From assembly GCF_000422685.1 (NCBI RefSeq), contig NZ_AUGN01000004.1:248001-312000 (forward strand): a stretch of 64,000 nucleotides of DNA, given 5' to 3'. The position numbers were made by a program, and so were the translations under genes. Below the pieces are notes generated by a model. The model made no database searches. It was not told the origin of the DNA and was given only the letters and a program-made list of their open reading frames with translations. How positions within the stretch are numbered: the first letter of the stretch is position 1; each line of letters opens with the position of its first letter. Positions 1-8,725 of the stretch are shown piece by piece. The DNA comes from Flavobacterium gelidilacus DSM 15343 (lineage in GTDB: Bacteria > Bacteroidota > Bacteroidia > Flavobacteriales > Flavobacteriaceae).

Positions 1-960
1 AAGCAACTCTGCTCTATCCATAAAGTCACGCTCATCAATTTCTCCTTCAGAACGTAAATTAGATAATGTAATCTCAAAAATCACATATGTATTGTCTTTA
101 TCAACTTTGTTTTCTTGCACAAACATTTCTAGCGAACGTTTGTACATATTCATATTGACTTTAGTTACAGGTCTAAAACTTCCTCTTAAAGCAAGAATAT
201 TTTTTTTGTATAAAACAGCTGCTGGAAGTATGTTTTTTCCTTCTGGATTAAACATTACAGCATCAGTCATTCCGTTTTTAACCAATTGTAAACTCATTAA
301 TCGATTGTCAACATTTTCAAAACGTGGTCCAGAAAAGTTGATAGAATCAATTTCTAATTGGTCTTTATCTAAATGGTCATATAAATAGCGTAATAATTTT
401 TTGGGATCATTGTATTTATAAAATGCACCATAAATTAAGTTTACACCTAAAGTACCAAGTGTTTCTTGTTGTAATTTTGCATCAGTTTCTTTAAAACGAA
501 TGTGTAAAATTATTTCATTATAGGCTTCGTTTGGTTCAACTTGATAATTAATTCCAACCCAACCATGACCTTTAAATTTTTTAGCAAAATCAATTGTTGC
601 AACAGTATTGGCATAACTAAAAAACATCTTATTTGGATGTGTTTCACGCTTTAAGCGTTGCTCCATTAAATCAGTTTCATGCGCTAACATTTTACGCAAA
701 CGACTTTCAGTTACATATCTACCATCTATTTCTTCACCATAAATTGCATCACTAAAGTCTTTGTCATAAGCTGACATTGCCTTTGCAATTGTTCCCGATG
801 AACCACCTGCTCTAAAAAAATGACGAACCGTTTCTTGTCCAGCACCAATTTCGGCAAAAGTTCCATAAATATGTTCGTTCAGATTTATACGCAATGCCTT
901 GTCTTTTAGCGAAGGTATTTGCTCTATCTCTTTGTCTCCTCTTAATTTAATTTCAGTCAC
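1..960 (-). CDS. conserved Bacteroidota protein of unknown function, 3' end outside the window
   Basis: An open frame of 320 codons runs leftward from a GTG at 960 off the window edge without a stop. The frame is closed upstream by a TAA, and no ATG lies near the start, so GTG is the best initiator. The N-terminus reads MTEIKLRGDKEIEQIPSLKD, followed by a well-behaved globular sequence with no signal peptide or membrane segment, so it is probably cytoplasmic. I recall similar long proteins being widespread in Flavobacteria under unreliable labels, and I do not assign a function. A -7 box and an 18-bp palindrome lie directly upstream. Confidence 0.85.
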   Translation of the reverse strand, partial: MTEIKLRGDKEIEQIPSLKDKALRINLNEHIYGTFAEIGAGQETVRHFFRAGGSSGTIAKAMSAYDKDFSDAIYGEEIDGRYVTESRLRKMLAHETDLMEQRLKRETHPNKMFFSYANTVATIDFAKKFKGHGWVGINYQVEPNEAYNEIILHIRFKETDAKLQQETLGTLGVNLIYGAFYKYNDPKKLLRYLYDHLDKDQLEIDSINFSGPRFENVDNRLMSLQLVKNGMTDAVMFNPEGKNILPAAVLYKKNILALRGSFRPVTKVNMNMYKRSLEMFVQENKVDKDNTYVIFEITLSNLRSEGEIDERDFMDRAELL

Positions 961-974
961 AATTGTAGTTTTTA

Positions 975-997
975 TTGTAAAACGTTTTACAAAGGTA
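975..997 (-). promoter_or_regulatory. promoter -7 box with an overlapping 18-bp operator-like palindrome
   Basis: TACCTTTG (minus strand, 997-990) matches the Bacteroidota -7 consensus TAnnTTTG and predicts transcription starting near 983 for the leftward gene at 960. The perfect palindrome TTGTAAAACGTTTTACAA covers 975-992, so its CG centre falls on the predicted start site. A CG-centred palindrome of this size is typical of LacI-family operators. The binding protein is not known. Confidence 0.6.
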
Positions 998-1044
998 CTT
1001 ATTATATAAATTTTTTTTAGTTATTTTTACATAAAAATAACAAA

Positions 1045-1809
1045 TTGAAGATCTATTTTTTAGGAACGGGAACATCACAAGGAATTCCAGTAATTGGCAG
1101 CAATCATTCCGTGTGTTTAAGTACAGATAGTAAGGATAAAAGATTAAGGGTTTCTGTTTGGATACAAGATGAAGATTTTTCTGTTGTAATTGATTGTGGG
1201 CCAGATTTTAGGCAACAAATGTTAACTTCAAAATGCACACAAATTGATGCCATTTTATTCACGCATGAGCATGCAGACCACACCGCTGGTCTAGATGATA
1301 TTCGTCCGTTTTTTTTCCGACAAGGAAACATTCCAGTTTATGCACATCAACGCGTTTTAAATAATTTATCAAAAAGATTTGATTATATTTTTAATGATGA
1401 AAATAAATATCCTGGTGCACCTTCTGTTTTAAAAAATGAAGTTTTAGAAGATCATAATTTTCAAATCAATAAGAAAACTATTAGTCCAATAAATGCTATG
1501 CATGGAAATTTGCAAGTTTTTGGATATAGAATTGATGATTTTGTCTATTTAACAGATATTAAAACTATTGCAAAAGCTGAAATTAAAAAAATAATTGGTG
1601 TCAAAGTTTTAGTAATTAATGCGTTAAGAGAAGAAGAACATAACACACATTTTAATTTAAAAGAAGCCTTAGATTTTATACATTTGGTCCAACCAAAAAA
1701 AGCTTATTTAACACACATAAGTCATTTGTTAGGTTTTCATGAAGAAGTGCAACAAAAGTTGCCAGAAAATGTTTATTTAGCTTATGATAATTTAGAAATA
1801 AAAATATAA
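1045..1809 (+). CDS. MBL-fold metal-dependent hydrolase (PhnP/RNase Z-like)
   Basis: 254 residues of the metallo-beta-lactamase fold. The N-terminal strand MKIYFLGTGTSQGIP and the metal motif HEHADH (residues 74-79), followed by AGLDD, are characteristic. Further candidate ligands are the Asp of YLTDIK and the late LTHISH segment. Family members hydrolyse phosphodiester or ester bonds with two metal ions; the substrate cannot be told from sequence. The start is a TTG at 1045 that begins exactly at the conserved KIYFLGTGTS strand, and no ATG is available upstream. The gene diverges from the leftward gene at 960 across 84 bp. Confidence 0.9.
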   Translation: MKIYFLGTGTSQGIPVIGSNHSVCLSTDSKDKRLRVSVWIQDEDFSVVIDCGPDFRQQMLTSKCTQIDAILFTHEHADHTAGLDDIRPFFFRQGNIPVYAHQRVLNNLSKRFDYIFNDENKYPGAPSVLKNEVLEDHNFQINKKTISPINAMHGNLQVFGYRIDDFVYLTDIKTIAKAEIKKIIGVKVLVINALREEEHNTHFNLKEALDFIHLVQPKKAYLTHISHLLGFHEEVQQKLPENVYLAYDNLEIKI

Positions 1810-1822
1810 TAAATTTATAGTT

Positions 1823-2311
1823 ATGAAGAATACGATTTTATACTTATTCATTTTTTCTTTGTTGATTAATATATTTCAATATGTTAACTCTAATAAGATT
1901 CTGGATGCTAAAGAACAGCAAATTTTGAATTCAAAAAAATATTTAAAAATTTCTCGTGATTCATTAAAGTCATTCTCTGAAAATAATTCTTTTGATTTGA
2001 AGAATAACGATTATGCACAAGAATATTTTTATAATAAAGGTATGGATTACAATAAAATCATTGAAAAAGTTAATAACGACATCAATGCTTTAAATGCAAA
2101 CAAAGCAGGAAATCCATTAATTCCATATGATATGATTGACGGAAAAGCTTTCTTAGTTAGTAGAATTAAAATGGTAAATCATAGATGGGTTATTGCCGAA
2201 TTTTCTAATGGAAAAATTTGGGGAGAAGTACTTTTAAAATACTTTATTGTAGGCGATAAACCAACTGAATTTGAAACGATTGATACCGTTTTATTTGAAG
2301 CAACTTTATAA
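1823..2311 (+). CDS. hypothetical membrane-anchored protein
   Basis: 162 residues. One hydrophobic segment (about residues 4-20) acts as a signal anchor or uncleaved signal peptide. It is followed by a Lys/Ser-rich, partly coiled stretch and a compact C-terminal domain with the region KMVNHRWVIAEFSNGKIWGE. The gene starts 13 bp after the MBL hydrolase and is probably co-transcribed with it. I do not recognise a family. The C-terminal part looks like a small beta-rich periplasmic domain, which is only an inference. Confidence 0.8.
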   Translation: MKNTILYLFIFSLLINIFQYVNSNKILDAKEQQILNSKKYLKISRDSLKSFSENNSFDLKNNDYAQEYFYNKGMDYNKIIEKVNNDINALNANKAGNPLIPYDMIDGKAFLVSRIKMVNHRWVIAEFSNGKIWGEVLLKYFIVGDKPTEFETIDTVLFEATL

Positions 2312-2364
2312 AATAAATTATATATTAAATAAATTTACTAAATTTAGCATTCAATTATTAGACC

Positions 2365-2856
2365 ATGAAAAAGTTTATGCTTTTATGTTTATTGTTTACA
2401 TTCTTCACTTCTTGCGATTATGTATTGAAGAAAAAGGAAGTTAATACTATGGTTAAAATTGATTCAGTACCAGAATTAAGCATAGCAATTGAAAAAGATA
2501 AAAATGGATGTGTTAAAGAAGCCGGTTATAAATGGTCTATTATTAAAGACGATTGTATTAGAATTTCAGATGAAGGTTATCGATTAAATCCAATTGATGA
2601 TTTAGCTAATTTAGAACCTTCAAAAAGTGCTTATGTGCTTTTGAATGAAGATAAATTAAAAGCTGAAGTTTTTTTACAAGATTTACCCCAATCAGTTTAT
2701 TTTACTAGAAAATCTCAAAAAGAAGATTTCTTCAAAAACGACTACAAGCTTTCATTAAAAACTGGTTATACCTTATCCGTGAATGATTCTATTACTTATA
2801 GAGCTGCCGAAACAGCTATTAAAGCAGTTGTGGGTTCAGATGTTGAAGAAAAATAA
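2365..2856 (+). CDS. hypothetical lipoprotein
   Basis: 163 residues. The first 17 form a lipoprotein signal peptide with lipobox FTSC (Cys17 lipidated), placing the protein on the periplasmic side of a membrane. The mature part has no motif I recognise; it contains a segment GCVKEAGYKWSIIKDDCIRI with two Cys that might pair. The stop codon (2854-2856) abuts the stop of the convergent esterase at 2857 with no space for a terminator, so the two transcripts probably overlap. Confidence 0.8.
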   Translation: MKKFMLLCLLFTFFTSCDYVLKKKEVNTMVKIDSVPELSIAIEKDKNGCVKEAGYKWSIIKDDCIRISDEGYRLNPIDDLANLEPSKSAYVLLNEDKLKAEVFLQDLPQSVYFTRKSQKEDFFKNDYKLSLKTGYTLSVNDSITYRAAETAIKAVVGSDVEEK

Positions 2857-3498
2857 TTAATTTTTCAGCAACCAATCTTTAAAATCATAAAAATTTTGTG
2901 GAGAAACACCATGTCCAATTGGATATTCTTTGTAAACTACATTAATTCCTAAATTTTCTAAAGCAGGTTTCGTCTTTCTTGCCCAATCAATCGGAATTAC
3001 TTGGTCTACGATTCCGTGAGAAACAAAGAATTTTACTTTTGAAACATTATTTTTCAAATAATCTTCAGTTGCAATTTCCGTATTCAAATAACCACTTAAT
3101 GCTGCAACTTTATTGATTTTTTCAGGATATGATAAAGCTATAGCGGAACTCAAAATTGCGCCTTGACTAAAGCCGAATAGAGAAACTTTATCAGCATCAA
3201 TATCATATTTTGCTATACATTCGTCTATAAACTCAACAATCAAATCACGTGAACTTCTAGCTTGATCTAAATCAGAAAATTTATTTTCATCTGCATCAAA
3301 ATTGATTGCGTACCAGGCATAACTTCCATACATCATGTCATAAGGTGCACGAGCAGAAATTACGTAATATTCTTCTGGTATTTCAGTTGCAAATGAGAAT
3401 AAGTCTTCTTCGTTACTTCCATAACCATGTAATAAAATAATAGCTGGATTTTTTTCTAATTTAACTTTTGGTTCCCTAACTAAATGTTGTAATGCCAT
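2857..3498 (-). CDS. alpha/beta hydrolase, phospholipase/carboxylesterase family
   Basis: 213 residues, about the usual size of the carboxylesterase/acyl-protein-thioesterase group. The oxyanion motif HGYGSNEED lies near residue 24, the nucleophile elbow GFSQG gives Ser111, and HGIVDQVIP (Asp165) and GHGVSP (His196) complete the triad. There is no signal peptide, so it is cytoplasmic. It hydrolyses short acyl or lysophospholipid esters in characterised relatives; the substrate here is open. It is the last gene of a leftward run, 3 bp after the DUF4870-like gene. Confidence 0.9.
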   Translation of the reverse strand: MALQHLVREPKVKLEKNPAIILLHGYGSNEEDLFSFATEIPEEYYVISARAPYDMMYGSYAWYAINFDADENKFSDLDQARSSRDLIVEFIDECIAKYDIDADKVSLFGFSQGAILSSAIALSYPEKINKVAALSGYLNTEIATEDYLKNNVSKVKFFVSHGIVDQVIPIDWARKTKPALENLGINVVYKEYPIGHGVSPQNFYDFKDWLLKN

Positions 3499-3501
3499 AA
3501 A

Positions 3502-3831
3502 TTATATGTTTTTAAAAATTTTTTGAAAGAAAGGACCAACAATCGGCATTTCTTTTTTTTCTCCATTTAATGCAGCAATAAATCCGTAAACCCAAAGTAC
3601 AAAAATAAAGACCCAAAAAGCTGAAGTTATCATCCAACTGTCAAAATAACCTATAAAATAACCTAGTAAAAAGAATGAAATAAAAATTCCTAACGCTTGT
3701 CTAATATGAAATTTAGCAAATTCTGATTGATCTTCATTATTCATTAAAAAGGCAATTATAGTTCCAATAATAGTTAAATAACTTATTATTGCAATATTTT
3801 TTCCTTTGTTGATATCTTCTAAGTTTTCCAT
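3502..3831 (-). CDS. DUF4870-like small membrane protein
   Basis: 109 residues with three to four hydrophobic segments (about 13-30, 44-62, 66-90) and the pattern of the DUF4870/Tic20-like family, including FHIRQALGIF before the second segment. The function is unknown. Its ATG overlaps the stop of the dihydroorotase-like gene by one base, which indicates translational coupling. Confidence 0.85.
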   Translation of the reverse strand: MENLEDINKGKNIAIISYLTIIGTIIAFLMNNEDQSEFAKFHIRQALGIFISFFLLGYFIGYFDSWMITSAFWVFIFVLWVYGFIAALNGEKKEMPIVGPFFQKIFKNI

Positions 3832-5084
3832 TATAGTTCTAATTTTCCATTATTATAAATTCCATACACTTTTCCTTTTAAAGTTTGTCCTAAAAAAGCT
3901 GAGTTTTTTGATTTTGAAAGTATGTTTTCTTTTGTGAAAGTTGATTCTTTATTTGGATTAAATAAACTCAAACTTGCTTTATTTCCAACTTGAATAGTGT
4001 TTTTTTCTAGTCCAAAAACTGTTTTTCCGTTAACTAATTTTTCAATTATTGTTTCTGTTGAAAGTATATTTTGAAGCATTCCAAAAGCAGTTTCTAAGCC
4101 AATCGTTCCGTTTTTAGCTAAATCAAATTCTAGTTTTTTGTGTTCAATATCTATTGGATTATGATCTGAAGTTATCATATCAATTGTTCCATCAGTAATT
4201 CCTTTGATTAAGGCTTTTCTATTTAACTCTATTTGCAAAGGTGGTGCAACTTTGAATCTTGAATCAAACCCTTCTAAAACCGTTTCATTCAATGTTAAAT
4301 GATGAACTGAAACGCTGCAAGTCACATTCAGGCCTCTCTTTTTGGCTTCTTTGATTAAAGCAACCGATTTAGCCGTTGAAATTGTTGGAATATGCATTTT
4401 TCCACCAGTATATTCCAAAATTGATAGATTTCTAATCAAATCAATTTCTTCTGCCATGGCTGGAATTCCTTTCAAACCTAATTGGGTACTTACAACTCCT
4501 TCATTCATAACACCATTTCCTCTCAAACTTTTTTCTTGAGAAAATGATATTACTAAACCGTCAAAATCTTGCACGTATTGTAAAGCAATTTTCTGAATAT
4601 TAGCTTTGTCCATTGACTTATTGTAATCCCCAAAAGCAATTGCTCCAGCGTTTTTCATGTCAAATAATTCGGCTAAATCATTACCTTCGCTATTTTTGGT
4701 TAAAGCTCCAATTGGAAATAAATTTGTTGCAAAGCCATTAGCTTTTTGTTTTACAAATGAGATTGCCGTTTGATTATCAATAATAGGATAGGAGTTAGGT
4801 TGTAAAGCAACATCAGTAAATCCACTTTTTGCAGCTACTTTTAATCCGTTGGCAATAGTTTCTCTGTCTTCAAAACCGGGTTCTCCAAAACTTACCGAAG
4901 AATCAAACCATCCTTGCGAAACGTGAAGATTATCTAAAGATATTTCTTCTAATTTGTTTGGGTTTTTTGCCGATTTATCAATGGAAGTTATTGTTTCATT
5001 TTCAATAGTAATGTCCATTTTTTTATGGTGAAACTTACTTTCAATATCAATAATAGTGGCTTGTTTTAGTATAACATTTTTCAT
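3831..5084 (-). CDS. dihydroorotase-like protein lacking zinc ligands (PyrC'-type)
   Basis: 417 residues that align along their length with type I dihydroorotases: EPG near residue 68, ALTKNSEGNDLAEL near 127, SVHHLTL near 259 and TSDHNP near 305. The metal site is broken. The canonical DxHxHxREPG is here DSSVSFGEPG (61-70), so both His are Ser and the Arg is Gly. The later HAED-type His is lost (LVISFSQEK), and HxxHxST reads HIPTIST, losing the second His. Asp307 remains. Dead homologues of this kind (PyrC') support aspartate transcarbamoylase assembly in some bacteria; that role here is inference. The organism should have an active pyrC elsewhere. Confidence 0.88.
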   Translation of the reverse strand: MKNVILKQATIIDIESKFHHKKMDITIENETITSIDKSAKNPNKLEEISLDNLHVSQGWFDSSVSFGEPGFEDRETIANGLKVAAKSGFTDVALQPNSYPIIDNQTAISFVKQKANGFATNLFPIGALTKNSEGNDLAELFDMKNAGAIAFGDYNKSMDKANIQKIALQYVQDFDGLVISFSQEKSLRGNGVMNEGVVSTQLGLKGIPAMAEEIDLIRNLSILEYTGGKMHIPTISTAKSVALIKEAKKRGLNVTCSVSVHHLTLNETVLEGFDSRFKVAPPLQIELNRKALIKGITDGTIDMITSDHNPIDIEHKKLEFDLAKNGTIGLETAFGMLQNILSTETIIEKLVNGKTVFGLEKNTIQVGNKASLSLFNPNKESTFTKENILSKSKNSAFLGQTLKGKVYGIYNNGKLEL

Positions 5085-5125
5085 TTGAAAATTGTTTAGT
5101 TGTGTTGTTGTTTTAGTTATAATTA

Positions 5126-7057
5126 CTATTTAACGAATTTCTGAATCAGCATTTCACTAACCAAAAAGAGTAAGGCTAAGATAGTAAACCATTTCCAAAA
5201 TTCTTTAGAACTTCGTGATGATTCTATTTCATTAAAAACTGTTGAAATATCATTTACTTTAGTGAAATTATCAAAAGTATTTTCGTTTTTCGATTCTAAA
5301 TCACTTTCTGTTCGAGAGTAATTGAAACTTATATTTTTTAAATTTTGTTCTTTTTTCTCAACAGCAAAATTCCCTGAATTTTCAGGTAAATCACCTAATG
5401 ATAATTTAATTTTGGTATTCAAAATCTGTTGCATTGGAATAAAACTTTCGTCTTCATTTTGAATCGAAATTACTTCGTCTTTACTAGTAATAGCATCAAT
5501 TAAAACCACCTCATTTTCTCCAATTATATGTGATAATTTACCTGAATTTCCTTTAGTTTGAGCCATGTTATAAAAAGTAGGAACAATTAATGGCGAGTTC
5601 TGAAAGTTTGAGTTTTGTTTATTAATTGGTGCAGAAAACGTATAAATACTTCCAACTTGATTGCTTGAAGACTGCAAGAACGAACTTCCATCTTCGAATT
5701 GTAAAATAGGTAAACCTTTTGAGCTTAAAGCAAAACTTTGTTTGACTTCTGGATATTGAAAATTTGTGATTTTCTTCTCAAAAACATTTTGATATAAAGG
5801 ATGAGAAAAACTAATCTTCGTAATTTTCTTTTCTTGATTTTGATTAGCAGTAAAATTCGTATTTCCAACTTTATTCGTCAAACTATTCAATTTATCTAAT
5901 GAAATTGTTGCTGATGGAATTATAATCACGTTTCCGCCTTTTGCATAAAAATCATTCAAATTTGTAGCTAATGAACTCGGAATTTCTTCTAATTCATTCA
6001 AAACAATTGTATGCTGATTTTCTAATTCACTATAGTTAATTTCTGAAATCGTATAATTAGTAACATCAAATTCATCTTTAATATAAATTTTATTTAGAAA
6101 AGCATTTTTATCGGCAGTTCCAATGGCTGTGACTTTAATTTTCTTTGGTTTTTCAATGCTGAAATAAAAAGTGTTGTCGTAGTTTAACCCTTTATCTTGA
6201 ATTTGGGCATATCCATGAAAATCCGTTTTTGGTAAAGTGAAAATTACAGTTTGTTCTTTTTCTTTAAAATTCACAATAGTTTTGGCTACATTTTTTGCAC
6301 CATTTACAATTGAAAGAGGAATTCCGTTTTCCTGTTCACCAAATGATTTTAAGGTGACTTTTATTTCATAAAACTGATCTAAATTCTGCGAAAGCGTAAC
6401 ATTTTCAATACTTACATTGTTTTTGTTTTGAGCAATTGCATCCATAAAATAAAGAGAATTTCCTTCAGAAAGCGAAGTCGTTTTCTTTGACTCTACATTT
6501 ATTGCATCAGAAATTATCACATAATCAATAGAAGTATTTGGTTTTTTAGCTTGTACTTTTGTAATTAGATTGTCAATTTCAAAAGGTGTTCCGCTGTATT
6601 TTAAATTCAGTAATTCTTTTTGAATGGATTTGATATCTGTGTCCCAAAAAACATCATTGCTTGTCAATAAAGATAAATTTTTAGTCTCTGGAGTTTCTTC
6701 AATCAATTCTTGAACAGCTCTTTTTAGCAATTCACCTTTATTTCCTTTCGCTTGCATGGAAAAAGAATTATCTAATAAAATAACCAATTCGTTGTTCTTT
6801 TTATCATCATCTTTTCCTTTAAAGAAAGGTTGAGCAAATGCAAATATCAAAGCAGCAAGCAATAATAAACGAGTCGCAAGAAGCAACCATTTTTTAATTG
6901 TAGAACTTTTTTGAGTTTGAATTTGGAGTTGTTTCAGCAATTTGACATTCGTGAAATACTCTTTTTTAAATCGTCTTAATTGGAATAAGTGTACGATAAT
7001 TGGAATTACCAATAAAAAAAGAAAGTATAGAATTTCTGGGTGTTTAAATTGCATCAA
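5126..7057 (-). CDS. BatA-type membrane protein with von Willebrand A domain
   Basis: 643 residues. The N-terminus (1-80) is the BatA domain: two hydrophobic helices (about 8-28 and 57-78) separated by the basic QLRRFKKEYF segment. A vWA domain follows with the MIDAS motif DNSFS (96-100). A long beta-rich region and a final transmembrane helix (about 620-638) complete it. Such proteins sit in the inner membrane with the vWA domain exposed to the periplasm and are common in Bacteroidota. The exact role is unknown, and the gene is separate from the MoxR/bat aerotolerance operon. Confidence 0.88.
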   Translation of the reverse strand: MMQFKHPEILYFLFLLVIPIIVHLFQLRRFKKEYFTNVKLLKQLQIQTQKSSTIKKWLLLATRLLLLAALIFAFAQPFFKGKDDDKKNNELVILLDNSFSMQAKGNKGELLKRAVQELIEETPETKNLSLLTSNDVFWDTDIKSIQKELLNLKYSGTPFEIDNLITKVQAKKPNTSIDYVIISDAINVESKKTTSLSEGNSLYFMDAIAQNKNNVSIENVTLSQNLDQFYEIKVTLKSFGEQENGIPLSIVNGAKNVAKTIVNFKEKEQTVIFTLPKTDFHGYAQIQDKGLNYDNTFYFSIEKPKKIKVTAIGTADKNAFLNKIYIKDEFDVTNYTISEINYSELENQHTIVLNELEEIPSSLATNLNDFYAKGGNVIIIPSATISLDKLNSLTNKVGNTNFTANQNQEKKITKISFSHPLYQNVFEKKITNFQYPEVKQSFALSSKGLPILQFEDGSSFLQSSSNQVGSIYTFSAPINKQNSNFQNSPLIVPTFYNMAQTKGNSGKLSHIIGENEVVLIDAITSKDEVISIQNEDESFIPMQQILNTKIKLSLGDLPENSGNFAVEKKEQNLKNISFNYSRTESDLESKNENTFDNFTKVNDISTVFNEIESSRSSKEFWKWFTILALLFLVSEMLIQKFVK

Positions 7058-7190
7058 AAATTTAATTTTTCAAAAGTAAGCAAAATCAATGTCAATTGCA
7101 ATCTCAAAATTCAATTTCAATTACATCAATTTCTCCAATTCCTTAAATCTGTGCTCAAAAATTAATCATAATTTTAAAAATCAATAATCT

Positions 7191-7270
7191 AACCATTAGC
7201 TAAGGCCTCTTTTATATAATTTTATAAACCGTTGGCTAAAGCCGAACGGCAATTTATATAATGTTATACA
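7191..7270. repeat. two degenerate copies of a REP-like hairpin element
   Basis: The segment starting at 7191 (AACCATTAGCTAAGGCC) and the one starting at 7227 (AACCGTTGGCTAAAGCCG) share both the AACCnTTnGCTAAnGCC core and the following TTATATAATnTTATA tail, so this is a diverged tandem pair. Copy two folds into CCGTT-GGCT-AA-AGCC-g-AACGG, a nine-pair stem with a one-base bulge. It lies between the vWA gene and the helicase. The look is that of a short palindromic genomic repeat; other copies cannot be seen in this window. Confidence 0.5.
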
Positions 7271-7293
7271 ATATGAACACTGTCAACTAATCT

Positions 7294-8646
7294 CTACTTC
7301 TTATTCCTGCGTTTAGCATCACGTTTTCGTTCCATATTTCTATTTGTTGAACCTGAAACTTTTTTATAACGTTTTCCTGGACCACCAAGATTGACTTTAC
7401 TGTTTTTCTCACTTTTTTCATGAAAAGAAGCACCTCTTTCGTTGTCTTCTTTTTTCTTCTTCACTTTCATTTTGACTTTGTCTTTCTCGAATTCTAATTT
7501 TCGAACTTCAACAACAACGTCTTTAGGAACATCAAGGATTTCAATTTCTTGATTCATCAATTTTTCCACTTCAAAAAGCATATCTTCTTCTTTTGGAGCA
7601 ATGAAACTTATAGCAACACCTTCTTTATCAGCACGACCTGTTCTACCAATTCTATGAATGTAACGCTCTGGTTCATCAGGAAACTGTAAATTGAAAATGT
7701 GAGTAATATCAGTAATATCTAATCCACGAGCCATAATGTCAGTCGTAATTAAACCACGTAATTCTCCGCTTTGAAAACTTTCCATAGTATTTAAACGATA
7801 GTTTTGTGTTTTATTGGAGTTAATTACACCAAATTGACCTGCAAAATGTTCTTCTAAAAAGTCATCTACTAATTCAGAAATACGTTTACTATTTATAAAA
7901 ATTAGCACACGAGAAGTAGTTTCATCGCTTTCTAAAATATGTTGTAAGATGTTTAATTTCGTAAGGAAATTGGGAACGCTGTAAATATATTGGCTAATTT
8001 GCTCTAATGGAGTTCCACTTGGAGCCAATGAAACTTCTAGTGGTAAATCAAAATATTCGTCTAACAATTCATCCACTTCTTCTGTCATAGTTGCAGAAAA
8101 CAAGATGTTTTGTTTTTTAGTTCGCATCATTGATAAAATAGCAGTCAATTGCGTTCTAAAACCTAAATTTAAGATTTCATCAAATTCATCTATCACTAAT
8201 TTTTGAAGCGTATCAAAACGAACTACGTTATCCAAAGCCAAATCCATAATTCGACCCGGAGTTGCTACTAAAATATCGGTTCCAGTATAAACTGAAGTTT
8301 TTTGGGTGTTAATGTTTACACCACCATAAATTCCTAAAGTACGGATATTCATGTAGGTTGTTAATTTTTCAATTTCTTCTACTACTTGCACTACTAATTC
8401 ACGTGTTGGAACTAATATTACTACTCTTGGAGTGTGCAAATCTGCAACGAATTTCCATTGTTTTAAAATTGGTAAAAGGTAAGCAAACGTTTTTCCTGTT
8501 CCTGTTTGAGCAATTCCCATAACGTCTCTACCCGAAAGTATAACTTTATAGGCTTTTGCTTGAATTGGAGTAGGTTTCTCAAAACCTAATTCATCAAGGG
8601 CTTTTTGTAGTGATTTTGGTAAATCAAAGTCAGAAAAAGAATTCAT
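7294..8646 (-). CDS. DEAD-box ATP-dependent RNA helicase
   Basis: 450 residues from the ATG at 8646. Motifs in order: PTPIQ Q-motif (26-30), AQTGTGKT (46-53), PTRELV (80-85), DEFD in place of DEAD (153-156), SAT (184-186), and the C-terminal RecA domain with ARGLDI and HRIGRTGRA. The tail is highly basic, ending in KRDAKRRNKK, likely an RNA contact. It unwinds short RNA duplexes, probably in ribosome assembly or decay. An in-frame ATG at 8664 is rejected as the start because it falls inside the promoter -7 box (8662-8669). Confidence 0.93.
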   Translation of the reverse strand: MNSFSDFDLPKSLQKALDELGFEKPTPIQAKAYKVILSGRDVMGIAQTGTGKTFAYLLPILKQWKFVADLHTPRVVILVPTRELVVQVVEEIEKLTTYMNIRTLGIYGGVNINTQKTSVYTGTDILVATPGRIMDLALDNVVRFDTLQKLVIDEFDEILNLGFRTQLTAILSMMRTKKQNILFSATMTEEVDELLDEYFDLPLEVSLAPSGTPLEQISQYIYSVPNFLTKLNILQHILESDETTSRVLIFINSKRISELVDDFLEEHFAGQFGVINSNKTQNYRLNTMESFQSGELRGLITTDIMARGLDITDITHIFNLQFPDEPERYIHRIGRTGRADKEGVAISFIAPKEEDMLFEVEKLMNQEIEILDVPKDVVVEVRKLEFEKDKVKMKVKKKKEDNERGASFHEKSEKNSKVNLGGPGKRYKKVSGSTNRNMERKRDAKRRNKK

Positions 8647-8661
8647 TGTAATAATTTTGTG

Positions 8662-8669
8662 CAAAGGTA
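8662..8669 (-). promoter_or_regulatory. -7 promoter element for the helicase gene
   Basis: TACCTTTG on the minus strand fits TAnnTTTG and predicts a start near 8655, giving a leader of about ten bases to the ATG at 8646. No TTG -33 element was found at 17-23 bp. Confidence 0.45.
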
Positions 8670-8693
8670 CAACTTTATTCTTTGTGTAAAAGG

Positions 8694-8725
8694 CATAAAA
8701 AAACCTCTTCGGTTAGAAAAGGTTT
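8694..8725 (-). terminator. rho-independent terminator after the 49-residue ORF
   Basis: On the minus strand AAACCTTTTC (8725-8716) pairs with GAAGAGGTTT (8710-8701) around a five-base loop, with one G-T wobble, and is followed by a run of T. It overlaps the stop codon of the small ORF and insulates it from the helicase promoter. Confidence 0.7.

Noticed and set aside
92..388. Rightward ORF of 98 codons at the window start
   Set aside because: It lies antisense within the truncated leftward gene (1-960), whose protein is much more convincing.
2840..2870. Possible shared terminator between the convergent genes ending at 2856 and 2857
   Set aside because: The stop codons abut and no hairpin could be found in either 3' end.
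8646..8664. Upstream ATG of the DEAD-box helicase
   Set aside because: The ATG at 8664 is inside the -7 box TACCTTTG, so transcription should start after it.
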